A stretch of DNA of 7,041 nucleotides, taken from contig DPMX01000062.1 in the NCBI GenBank assembly GCA_003540955.1, positions 1 through 7,041 of the forward strand, written 5' to 3'. Both the position numbers and the translations under genes were made by a program. The notes under the pieces were generated by a model. That model did no database searches and was not told where the DNA came from. It saw only the letters and a list, made by a program, of their open reading frames with translations. The stretch comes from Gammaproteobacteria bacterium. Lineage in GTDB: Bacteria; Pseudomonadota; Gammaproteobacteria; Ga0077536. Below are positions 1-6,028 of the stretch, piece after piece. Positions within the stretch are counted from its first letter, which is position 1, and each line of letters opens with the position of its first letter.

Positions 1-459
1 GGCGTCCAACGCCGCTCGTGCCGCTGCACCGTTGTGTGTTCGTCCGAGTCGTTTGAGTTGGTGGTCACGGAAACTCTGTACACCAATAGACAATCGGGTA
101 ACCCCGGCACTATTAAACCCAGCAAACCGTTCGGAATCGGCAGATCCCGGGTTAGCCTCTAAACTGATCTCTATCTCGTCGACACACTCTACTCGCGCGC
201 GAACGCCGTCAAGTAGTCGCTGCACCGCCACTGCCGGAAATAGGCTTGGCGTCCCACCACCAATGAAAATCGTGTCTACTGACCGGTTGCAGAGTTGGTC
301 GGTTTCCGTTTCTAAGTCACGTAATAGCGCATCAATATAAGACTCAAATGGTGCCTCCCCCGAGGTCTCGTGAGAATTGAAATCACAGTATGGACACTTG
401 TGGGTACACCAGGGGAGATGGATATACAAGCCAACCGGAATTGGATCGATCAATTTCAC
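1..459 (-). CDS. hemW: HemW, radical-SAM heme chaperone (N-terminal 153 residues; 3' end outside window)
   Basis: This is the N-terminal part of a HemW-type radical-SAM protein; the gene runs off the left edge. Seen: the cluster-binding motif CX3CX2C at C18, C22 and C25 within LPWCTHKCPYCDFNSH, GGGTPS at 67-72 (SAM-binding region), EANPGS at 101-106, SIGVQSF at 124-130 and GRTHN at 139-143. The residue two after the third Cys is Phe27. HemN coproporphyrinogen oxidases carry a fourth Cys there, so this fits HemW, which in E. coli and Lactococcus is a heme-binding chaperone that inserts heme into respiratory proteins. The start is a GTG at 459-457 that overlaps the rdgB stop in a GTGA junction, which suggests translational coupling. 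No good Shine-Dalgarno precedes it, but the N-terminus lines up with E. coli HemW (MVKLPPLSLYIHIPWC). It is the last visible gene of the leftward group. Family certain; start codon fairly sure. Confidence 0.93.
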   Translation of the reverse strand, partial: MKLIDPIPVGLYIHLPWCTHKCPYCDFNSHETSGEAPFESYIDALLRDLETETDQLCNRSVDTIFIGGGTPSLFPAVAVQRLLDGVRARVECVDEIEISLEANPGSADSERFAGFNSAGVTRLSIGVQSFRDHQLKRLGRTHNGAAARAALDA

Positions 460-1076
460 GAGGGAAATCTGGTAGTGCAGGAAAATTCCTCACTTAGCGC
501 TCGTACGAGTTGTCGAAGCGCTTGCGCCCGATGACTAATCTTGTTTTTCACTTCCGATGCTAACTCTGCCGACGAAGAGTCTCTATCCGGAACATAAAAT
601 ATTGGATCGTAACCGAACCCAGACGTTCCAACCGGGGCGCGCAAAAGACGTCCAAACCAAATACCCTCGCACACAATCGGCAAAGGATCGGTCGCATTGC
701 GCACGAAAGCAACAACACAAATGAAGCGACATTGACGTTGTTCATCTGGTACATGCTCGGTGTCAGCAAGCAGTTTTTCTAGGTTTTCTGCATCGCTCGC
801 ACCATCGCCAGCGTAACGGGCAGAGTAAATTCCTGGAGCACCACCTAAGGCGTCTACAGAGATCCCGGAATCATCGGCAAGGGCTGGGCATTCTGTGAAT
901 GCTGCTGCATTCCGAGCTTTGATAATTGCGTTCTCAATGAATGAAAGACCGTTTTCGACTGCTTCTGGTACATTGAAATCAGATTGCGCCACGACGGTTA
1001 CCGGAACCTCTCGAAGCAAATCTGTTAGCTCGGTAAGCTTACCTCTATTGCTACTAGCTAAAACGATATTGACCAT
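456..1076 (-). CDS. rdgB: RdgB, XTP/dITP pyrophosphatase (non-canonical purine NTPase)
   Basis: Complete 206-residue protein; E. coli RdgB is 197. The family hydrolyses XTP, ITP and dITP to the monophosphate and pyrophosphate in the cytoplasm, keeping deaminated purines out of DNA and RNA. Seen: the N-terminal nucleotide-binding signature SSNRGK at 8-13, FIENAIIKAR at 46-55, the acidic catalytic/metal segment ADDSG at 67-71 (D68, D69), GGAPGIYSARYAG at 78-90, GTSGFGYDPIF at 150-160 and SHRAQA at 181-186. All family motifs are present. The C-terminus is about ten residues longer than in E. coli, and this tail (after residue 197) lies just before the hemW overlap. The ATG start is 17 nt after the rph stop. 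The only purine-rich element, GAGGAG at the end of rph, is about 20 nt upstream, too far for a classical ribosome site, so translation may be coupled to rph. Confidence 0.97.
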   Translation of the reverse strand: MVNIVLASSNRGKLTELTDLLREVPVTVVAQSDFNVPEAVENGLSFIENAIIKARNAAAFTECPALADDSGISVDALGGAPGIYSARYAGDGASDAENLEKLLADTEHVPDEQRQCRFICVVAFVRNATDPLPIVCEGIWFGRLLRAPVGTSGFGYDPIFYVPDRDSSSAELASEVKNKISHRAQALRQLVRALSEEFSCTTRFPS

Positions 1077-1093
1077 GTCGTAGAAACAATGCG

Positions 1094-1819
1094 CTACTCC
1101 TCGCGCAGGACTTTCTCCTGCATAATCAACAGCTGATCGATTCCAAGCTTTGCTAAATCAAGTAAAGAGTCGAGCTCTTCCCGCCTAAAAGCGTGGCCCT
1201 CGGCAGTACCTTGAACTTCAACGAAATGGCCCACATTATTCATAACAACATTCATATCAGTTTCGGCGTTCGAATCTTCAGGATAATCAAGATCCAGAAC
1301 GGGAACACCCTCGAATATACCAACAGAAACAGAAGCTACAGCACCATGCAACGGGTTTCTTCTCATTGATCCATCCCCGAGGCTTTTTCTCACCGCATCA
1401 ACCAACGCAATATAACCGCCCGTTATCGCCGCCGTTCGCGTGCCTCCGTCCGCTTGGATTACGTCGCAGTCGATCGTTACCGTGTGCTCTCCAAGTGCGC
1501 CGCGGTCCACAACCGCACGCAACGAACGTCCAATTAAACGCTGGATCTCTAGTGTCCGCCCGCCTTGTCGTCCCTGTGACGCTTCACGCCGCATGCGGGT
1601 ATTCGTCGAGCGAGGCAACATACCGTATTCTGCCGTGATCCAACCTTCACCCTTTCCTTTTAGAAAACTAGGAACCCGATCTTCGACCGTAGCATTGCAT
1701 AAGACTTTAGTGTTCCCAAATTCGACCAAGACTGAGCCTTCGGCGTGCTTCGTAAAGTGTCGCGAAAATTTTATTGTGCGCATTTCATTTGGTGCGCGAC
1801 CACTGGGACGGTCAGTCAT
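1094..1819 (-). CDS. rph: RNase PH, phosphorolytic 3'-5' exoribonuclease
   Basis: Complete 241-residue RNase PH; the E. coli protein is about 238 when not frameshifted. It trims the 3' ends of tRNA precursors and other structured RNAs using phosphate, working as a hexameric ring. Seen: TKHAEGSVLVEFGNTKVLC at 23-41, GEGWITAEYGMLPRST at 57-72, GGRTLEIQRLIGRSLR at 86-101, the phosphate-binding GGTRTA at 125-130 (R128), the metal-binding acidic block DLDYPEDSNAETDMN at 176-190 and EVQGTAEGHAF at 201-211. The C-terminus is intact, so the inactivating frameshift known from E. coli K-12 rph is absent. It is the first gene of the leftward rph-rdgB-hemW group. The ATG at 1819-1817 has no strong Shine-Dalgarno, but the N-terminal sequence after it (DRPSGRAPNEMR) matches the start of other RNase PH proteins. 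A perfect TATAAT lies 35 nt upstream. Confidence 0.97.
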   Translation of the reverse strand: MTDRPSGRAPNEMRTIKFSRHFTKHAEGSVLVEFGNTKVLCNATVEDRVPSFLKGKGEGWITAEYGMLPRSTNTRMRREASQGRQGGRTLEIQRLIGRSLRAVVDRGALGEHTVTIDCDVIQADGGTRTAAITGGYIALVDAVRKSLGDGSMRRNPLHGAVASVSVGIFEGVPVLDLDYPEDSNAETDMNVVMNNVGHFVEVQGTAEGHAFRREELDSLLDLAKLGIDQLLIMQEKVLREE

Positions 1820-1854
1820 GTAATCAATGAAGGCCTAAAGTTTAAGGAATGTTA

Positions 1855-1860
1855 ATTATA
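1855..1860 (-). promoter_or_regulatory. Candidate sigma-70 -10 box for rph-rdgB-hemW
   Basis: Read on the minus strand this is a perfect TATAAT. It would place the transcription start near 1848 and give an rph leader of roughly 28 nt. No hexamer at 15-18 nt spacing matches TTGACA well (best is two of six), and there is no extended TGn motif, so promoter strength or activator need cannot be judged. The box sits inside the short inverted repeat GTTA-ATTA-TAAC (1851-1862), which might act as a protein-binding site or be chance in AT-rich sequence. Confidence 0.5.
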
Positions 1861-1873
1861 ACCGTGTTTTACT

Positions 1874-1901
1874 ATGACGAAGAAACATGAACCGTTAAAA
1901 T
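1874..1901 (+). promoter_or_regulatory. Candidate sigma-70 promoter for the yicC-gmk-rpoZ-spoT-recG group
   Basis: A -35-like ATGACG (1874-1879, four of six consensus bases) is followed after a 16-nt spacer by a -10-like TAAAAT (1896-1901, five of six). Transcription would start near 1908, leaving a leader of about 70 nt before yicC. It lies back to back with the leftward -10 box, so the two polymerase footprints would overlap. This is a consensus match only. The region is AT-rich, and other hexamers such as TACTAT at 1870-1875 are weaker alternatives. Confidence 0.4.
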
Positions 1902-1968
1902 ATACAACAGGGATGTAAAGATTGCGCATGAGCGCAGACAAACTTGAAAACGCCCCTAGCCCCAGGCC

Positions 1969-1973
1969 AGGAG
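1969..1973 (+). promoter_or_regulatory. Shine-Dalgarno site that sets the yicC start
   Basis: AGGAG lies six nt before the ATG at 1980. It is the best ribosome site in the window. It decides the yicC start in favour of this ATG over the in-frame TTG at 1944, which has no such site and would add 12 residues absent from E. coli YicC. Confidence 0.85.
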
Positions 1974-1979
1974 AATCGT

Positions 1980-2843
1980 ATGATTTTTAGCATGACCGCG
2001 TTTGCGCGGTTCGCATACAAAGGCAGCGCTGGTCGATTTACCTGGGAACTGCGCTCGGTTAATCATCGATATATGGAGGTTTTTTTCCGCTTACCGGATG
2101 ACTTCCGCTCTATGGAATCTGAACTTCGCGCGAAACTTGTCGAACACGTACACCGCGGTAAAGTCGATTGTAACCTCCGCGTTGAAAAAAATACCGATAC
2201 GAGCAGCATTGTTATCAATGAATCATATGCTCGCTCGGTGATTGATGCAGCTAAAAAAATTAATAAATTGGCTGAATCTAATCACGTCTTAAACTCGATG
2301 GACGTTCTACAATGGCCTGGTGTTCTTGAAGTGGAAAAAAAAGAAATCAGCACTATGTCAAAAGAAATTATATGTGGATTCGATAAAGCGCTCGAGCAAC
2401 TAATCGAAACGCGTGAACGTGAGGGAGGAAAACTCTATGACTTTATTTCACAACGCTGCGACGGAGTGGAGACACAGATTACAGAATTGCGTACTCGCAT
2501 ACCGGAGATAATCGCACTCACCCGAAACCGGTATTTACAACGACTACAGGAACATTTGCAAGAGCTTGATAACGGCCGGATCGAACAAGAGTGTGCTTTG
2601 CTAATACAGAAGTTGGACGTGGCAGAAGAACTGGACCGGCTCGAAGCCCATCTGGACGAAGTACGACGTGTTGTAGAAAAAGGCTCACCGGCAGGACGGC
2701 GACTCGATTTTCTGATGCAAGAGTTAAATCGCGAGGCGAATACAATCGGATCAAAAGCATCACATATTGATTCGTCGTCGGCATCCGTCGAGCTCAAAGT
2801 TCTCATTGAGCAAATGCGAGAACAGATCCAAAATATTGAGTAA
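1980..2843 (+). CDS. yicC: YicC-family endoribonuclease
   Basis: With the ATG at 1980 the protein has 287 residues, exactly the length of E. coli YicC, and starts MIFSMTAFAR like the family (MIRSMTAYAR). The family has an N-terminal YicC-like domain (about 2-155) and a C-terminal DUF1732 domain (about 205-287). Seen: ELRSVNHRYMEVFFRLP at 24-39, HRGKVDCNLR at 58-67, LDVAEELDRLEAHLDE at 212-227, GRRLDFLMQELNREANTIG at 239-257 and the highly conserved C-terminal end ELKVLIEQMREQIQNIE. E. coli YicC and its Bacillus homologue YloC have been reported as endoribonucleases, and E. coli YicC affects decay of the small RNA RyhB. The cellular targets here are unknown. It heads the rightward group and faces rph, another RNase, across the shared promoter region. 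The gene contains four homopolymer runs of seven or more bases, yet the frame is intact. Confidence 0.95.
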   Translation: MIFSMTAFARFAYKGSAGRFTWELRSVNHRYMEVFFRLPDDFRSMESELRAKLVEHVHRGKVDCNLRVEKNTDTSSIVINESYARSVIDAAKKINKLAESNHVLNSMDVLQWPGVLEVEKKEISTMSKEIICGFDKALEQLIETREREGGKLYDFISQRCDGVETQITELRTRIPEIIALTRNRYLQRLQEHLQELDNGRIEQECALLIQKLDVAEELDRLEAHLDEVRRVVEKGSPAGRRLDFLMQELNREANTIGSKASHIDSSSASVELKVLIEQMREQIQNIE

Positions 2844-2847
2844 AACA

Positions 2848-3480
2848 ATGAATACCAAAGCAGGAAATCTATTAATAATTTCTGCCCCGTCGGGAGCCGG
2901 GAAAACAAGTCTCGTACATGGTGTTGTAAAACGCATGCAAAATATTGCTGCTTCAATTTCTCATACCACCCGGCCGCGCCGACCGGGCGAAACCGATGGA
3001 GTCGACTATTTTTTTATAACCGAACCCGAATTCGAAAAAATGATCCAAGAAGGTGAATTTTTGGAATATGCGCAAGTGTTCGGAAACCTATACGGCACAT
3101 CACGAACACAAATAGACCGAATTCTAGATACGGGCATCGACTTGCTGGTAGAACTGGATTGGCAGGGCGCTCGCAGTATTCGGGACATCTATCCTGATAC
3201 AGTGTCAATTTTCGTTATGCCTCCGTCTGAAAAGGCCTTAAGAGAACGCCTTGTTGCACGGCGCATGGACCAAAAAGAAATCATCCAACAACGTATGCAA
3301 GCCGCTATGAGTGAAATTTCACACTATCGTGAGTACGAATTTCTCGTGATTAACGATGATTTTGAACGGGCACTGCAAGAGCTTTGTCTGATCGTCGGCG
3401 CTTCTCGGCTAAAAACCGCTTCTCAGCGCAAATCACTGCGGCAAATTCTCGACCGAATGGCGTCCGAGGACTCAGTTTGA
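2848..3480 (+). CDS. gmk: Guanylate kinase
   Basis: Guanylate kinase phosphorylates GMP (and dGMP) to GDP with ATP in the cytoplasm, feeding GTP, dGTP and (p)ppGpp synthesis. From the ATG at 2848 it is 210 residues; E. coli Gmk is 207. Seen: the P-loop SAPSGAGKTS at 12-21 (K19), the GMP-binding segment SHTTRPRRPGE at 38-48, GVDYFF at 51-56, FLEYAQVFGNLYGTS at 71-85, LVELDWQGARSIR at 100-112, the lid arginines around RERLVARR at 132-139, and SEISHYREYEFLVINDDF at 155-172. The open frame extends upstream to 2767 inside yicC, but those 27 extra residues are not part of the family, so the ATG four nt after the yicC stop is chosen. Its ribosome site is weak (GAG within the end of yicC), so translational coupling to yicC is likely. 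Proteobacterial Gmk is reported to be largely insensitive to ppGpp, unlike the Firmicute enzymes. Confidence 0.97.
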   Translation: MNTKAGNLLIISAPSGAGKTSLVHGVVKRMQNIAASISHTTRPRRPGETDGVDYFFITEPEFEKMIQEGEFLEYAQVFGNLYGTSRTQIDRILDTGIDLLVELDWQGARSIRDIYPDTVSIFVMPPSEKALRERLVARRMDQKEIIQQRMQAAMSEISHYREYEFLVINDDFERALQELCLIVGASRLKTASQRKSLRQILDRMASEDSV

Positions 3481-3514
3481 TATGCTCAGCCATCAGTTTA
3501 ACCTCGCCTATTCA

Positions 3515-3519
3515 AAAGG
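3515..3519 (+). promoter_or_regulatory. Probable Shine-Dalgarno site for rpoZ
   Basis: AAAGG precedes the rpoZ ATG with ten nt of spacing, slightly long but acceptable. It is the only purine-rich element in the 49-nt gap between gmk and rpoZ. I found no convincing internal promoter there: TTGATA at 3477-3482 resembles a -35, but no good -10 follows at the right distance. Confidence 0.5.
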
Positions 3520-3529
3520 TTGATTAGAA

Positions 3530-3811
3530 ATGGCCCGACTAACAGTGGAAGATTGCCTTCCTTTCATAGACAACCGCTTCGACTTAGTGCTGGCAGCAGC
3601 ACGGCGAGCGCGCCATTTATCCCAAGGCGCACAGGCATTGGTTGAAGAAGAAAACGATAAACCTACAGTAATCGCGTTGCGTGAGATCGCAGCAGGTGTA
3701 ATGAATGCCGATGTGCTCGATGAGCTCGAAGCAAAAGAGCGCGCGGCTGAGGAGTTTGAACTTGCAGCCGAATTCGCCGCACTTGAGCTACCCCCTTCCG
3801 AACCGCTGTAA
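3530..3811 (+). CDS. rpoZ: RNA polymerase omega subunit
   Basis: Complete 93-residue omega subunit; E. coli omega is 91. It binds the beta' subunit and helps assemble and stabilise core RNA polymerase. Seen: the N-terminal MARLTVEDC, the core NRFDLVLAAARRARHL at 15-30, and NDKPTVIALREIAAG at 43-57. The rest is an acidic, Ala/Glu-rich and poorly conserved tail (about 64-93), as in other omegas. In E. coli the omega N-terminus (Ala2, Arg3, residue 4) forms part of ppGpp site 1 with beta'. Ala2 and Arg3 are kept here and residue 4 is Leu instead of Val, so the site is probably functional. The gene precedes spoT, the usual gmk-rpoZ-spoT order of gammaproteobacteria, placing a ppGpp-sensing subunit beside the ppGpp enzyme. 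Confidence 0.97.
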   Translation: MARLTVEDCLPFIDNRFDLVLAAARRARHLSQGAQALVEEENDKPTVIALREIAAGVMNADVLDELEAKERAAEEFELAAEFAALELPPSEPL

Positions 3812-3841
3812 CACGCAACGTTCAGCTCGTTAAAACGGGCC

Positions 3842-6010
3842 GTGGCCTCACCCATGCACGCCACGACGCAGTTACTGGCAATAGACGATCTCTGTAACCG
3901 TGTAAGTTCGTTTTTCACCGACGCACAAGTTGACAAAGTCCGACGAGCCTACGAGTTCAGCGCCGAAGCCCACTCAGGACAACTTCGCTTAAGCGGCGAA
4001 CCCTACGTTCAGCATCCGCTGGAAGTGGCGAATATTCTTGCCGAAATGCATATGGACCAAGACACACTCGTCGCCGCTATGCTGCATGACGTGATCGAAG
4101 ACACCGAAACCGGTAAAGAAAAAATTAGCTCAGAATTCGGTTCAGAAGTGGCGACCATTGTGGATGGGCTTAGCAAATTAACCCAGATCGAATTTGATTC
4201 TCCTGCGGAGAAACAAGCATCTAACTTCCAAAAAATGTTAATGGCAATGGCTGATGACATCCGCGTCATCTTGGTTAAGCTTGCGGACCGGCTACACAAT
4301 ATGCGTACTCTCGGAGCCTTGGCGCCAGATAAACGGCGTCGGATTGCGCGCGAGACACTGGAGATCTACGCACCGATAGCGCAACGTCTGGGTATTAACG
4401 GCATCCGCCTAGAGCTCGAAGAACTTGGTTTTGCCACGCTATACCCGATGCGATACCGAGTAATAAAAAAGGAAATCCAACGGATCCGGGGGAATCGTAA
4501 AGAAGTCATAACCAAAATAAATAACCGGCTAAAGCACAGCCTTCGGCAAGAGCACCTGGTAACGCACATTGTGGGACGAGAGAAACACTTATTTAGCATT
4601 TACTCCAAAATGAAGGAAAAGCGTGTGCCTTTCTCGGAGGTAAATGATGTTTACGCGTTTCGGATCATCGTTGATTCCGTAGATACCTGCTATCGGGTTT
4701 TGGGAGTGGCGCATAATCTCTATCACCCGGTACCGGGGAAATTTAAGGACTACATTGCCATACCTAAAGCCAATGGCTACCAATCGCTACACACGGTTCT
4801 CTTCGGGCCCTTTGGCGTACCAATCGAAGTCCAAATCAGAACCAACGAAATGGATCAAGTGGCGGAAGCGGGTATCGCCGCACATTGGCTATATAAATCT
4901 GGCGGTAGCGCTGCCAAAAGTGCCCACAAACGTGCGAGGGAATGGCTACGCGGTGTTCTGGAAATGCACACTCAGGCAGGTGATTCGCAGGAATTCCTCG
5001 AACACGTCAGAGTCGACTTATTTCCCAGCGACATTTATGTGTTCACGCCGAAAGGCGAAATTCTTGAAATGCCTCGCGGTGCCACCGCTGTCGACGTTGC
5101 GTATGCGATTCATACCGATATAGGTGATACCTGCGTTGCGTGTCGAATAAATCGACGTCTTGCACCACTGCGAACGCCACTGGAGACCGGTCAAACAGTT
5201 GAAATCGTTACAGCTCCTGGCGCTAGGCCAAATCCGGCTTGGCTGACTTTCGTCATAACCGGGAAAGCACGGGCGATGATCAGGCATTTTTTAAAGAATC
5301 TGAAAGCAGATGAAGCACAAACACTGGGTAGACGAATGTTGGAACGTGAACTCGAATACTTTTCATTATCACTAGGTACCCTGCCGAAGGACCGCTTCGA
5401 CGCAACGTTAGGAAATTTCAAACTCAATACTATAGATGACCTACTCACAGAGATCGGCCTGGGCGACCGACCAGCTCTATTGGTGGCGCGTTCGCTTGCC
5501 GGAGTACAAGAAGAACTCCCAAAACCAAAACGCCGCCGTAGATTATTACGCCGAAGTACGGCCCCTAATCCGCTTCTAATTCACGGTACCGAGGGTATGG
5601 TGGTCAGTTTTCCAAAATGTTGCTATCCGATACCAGGCGACCCGATTATCGGCATACTCACCGCGGGGCGTGGGATTGTCATACATCAGCCCTCGTGCGC
5701 TAACGTTGTCGAAGGACGGGACAATAAAGACAAATGGGTCGATGTCGAGTGGGCGCACGGTATCGACCAGGAATTTAACGTCGAGCTCTCGCTTGATGTT
5801 GTCAACAAACGAGGCGTTCTCGCGACGATTGCCGCTGCAGTTGCGGAAGAGAATGGGAACATCGAAGACGTAGTGCTAAGTGAGCGTGATGAAAAATACG
5901 CTCACATGCGGTTAATCGTGGCGTTGAAAGATCGTAAACACCTAGCAGATCTCATTCGCAAACTGCGCAGGATTAAGACCGTCGTCCGTGTAATGCGTAA
6001 GAAGGCCTAG
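3842..6010 (+). CDS. spoT: SpoT, bifunctional (p)ppGpp synthetase/hydrolase
   Basis: Complete long RelA/SpoT protein, 722 residues from the GTG at 3842 or 718 from the ATG at 3854; E. coli SpoT is 702. Neither start has a clear ribosome site, and the ATG is a fair alternative. Numbering is from the GTG. The HD hydrolase domain (about 35-190) keeps the residues catalytic in Rel enzymes: R49, H58, H82-D83, E86-D87, D149 and N153. The synthetase domain (about 235-360) keeps D269, Y313 in YQSLHT and E329 in EVQIRT, so synthesis is not ruled out. The charge motif is KFKD (300-303) rather than RXKD, the bifunctional rather than the RelA type (EXDD). A TGS domain follows (about 394-456, LFPSDIYVFTPKG), then helices, a basic stretch (561-571), a Cys/His region (C593, C594, H615, C619) and a C-terminal ACT domain (about 647-718). 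It starts 30 nt after rpoZ and in the same frame. No relA is in the window. Confidence 0.97.
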   Translation: MASPMHATTQLLAIDDLCNRVSSFFTDAQVDKVRRAYEFSAEAHSGQLRLSGEPYVQHPLEVANILAEMHMDQDTLVAAMLHDVIEDTETGKEKISSEFGSEVATIVDGLSKLTQIEFDSPAEKQASNFQKMLMAMADDIRVILVKLADRLHNMRTLGALAPDKRRRIARETLEIYAPIAQRLGINGIRLELEELGFATLYPMRYRVIKKEIQRIRGNRKEVITKINNRLKHSLRQEHLVTHIVGREKHLFSIYSKMKEKRVPFSEVNDVYAFRIIVDSVDTCYRVLGVAHNLYHPVPGKFKDYIAIPKANGYQSLHTVLFGPFGVPIEVQIRTNEMDQVAEAGIAAHWLYKSGGSAAKSAHKRAREWLRGVLEMHTQAGDSQEFLEHVRVDLFPSDIYVFTPKGEILEMPRGATAVDVAYAIHTDIGDTCVACRINRRLAPLRTPLETGQTVEIVTAPGARPNPAWLTFVITGKARAMIRHFLKNLKADEAQTLGRRMLERELEYFSLSLGTLPKDRFDATLGNFKLNTIDDLLTEIGLGDRPALLVARSLAGVQEELPKPKRRRRLLRRSTAPNPLLIHGTEGMVVSFPKCCYPIPGDPIIGILTAGRGIVIHQPSCANVVEGRDNKDKWVDVEWAHGIDQEFNVELSLDVVNKRGVLATIAAAVAEENGNIEDVVLSERDEKYAHMRLIVALKDRKHLADLIRKLRRIKTVVRVMRKKA

Positions 6011-6028
6011 CGTTTAAGACCAGCGCGG

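Noticed and set aside
1440..1823. Plus-strand open frame of 127 codons over rph.
   Set aside because: It is antisense to the conserved core of RNase PH and starts opposite coding sequence, with no ribosome site or recognisable motif.
1928..1990. Short open frame of 20 codons starting ATG AGC GCA, overlapping the yicC start in another frame; possible leader peptide.
   Set aside because: The nearest purine-rich element (AGGGA at 1909-1913) is 14 nt away, the peptide has no regulatory codon run, and no attenuator hairpin follows. It would also run over the yicC Shine-Dalgarno.
2435..2956. Minus-strand open frame of 173 codons.
   Set aside because: It lies antisense across the end of yicC and the start of gmk, both firmly identified, and its Ser/Arg/Cys-rich translation resembles no protein family I know.
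3812..3841. Possible terminator between rpoZ and spoT (AACG and CGTT arms near 3818-3831).
   Set aside because: The stem is only four base pairs and no T-run follows; the 30-nt gap is more consistent with an operon.
3508..3936. Minus-strand open frame of 142 codons over rpoZ and the start of spoT.
   Set aside because: Its Ser/Ala-rich composition is the mirror of the acidic Ala/Glu-rich omega tail on the other strand; no family features.
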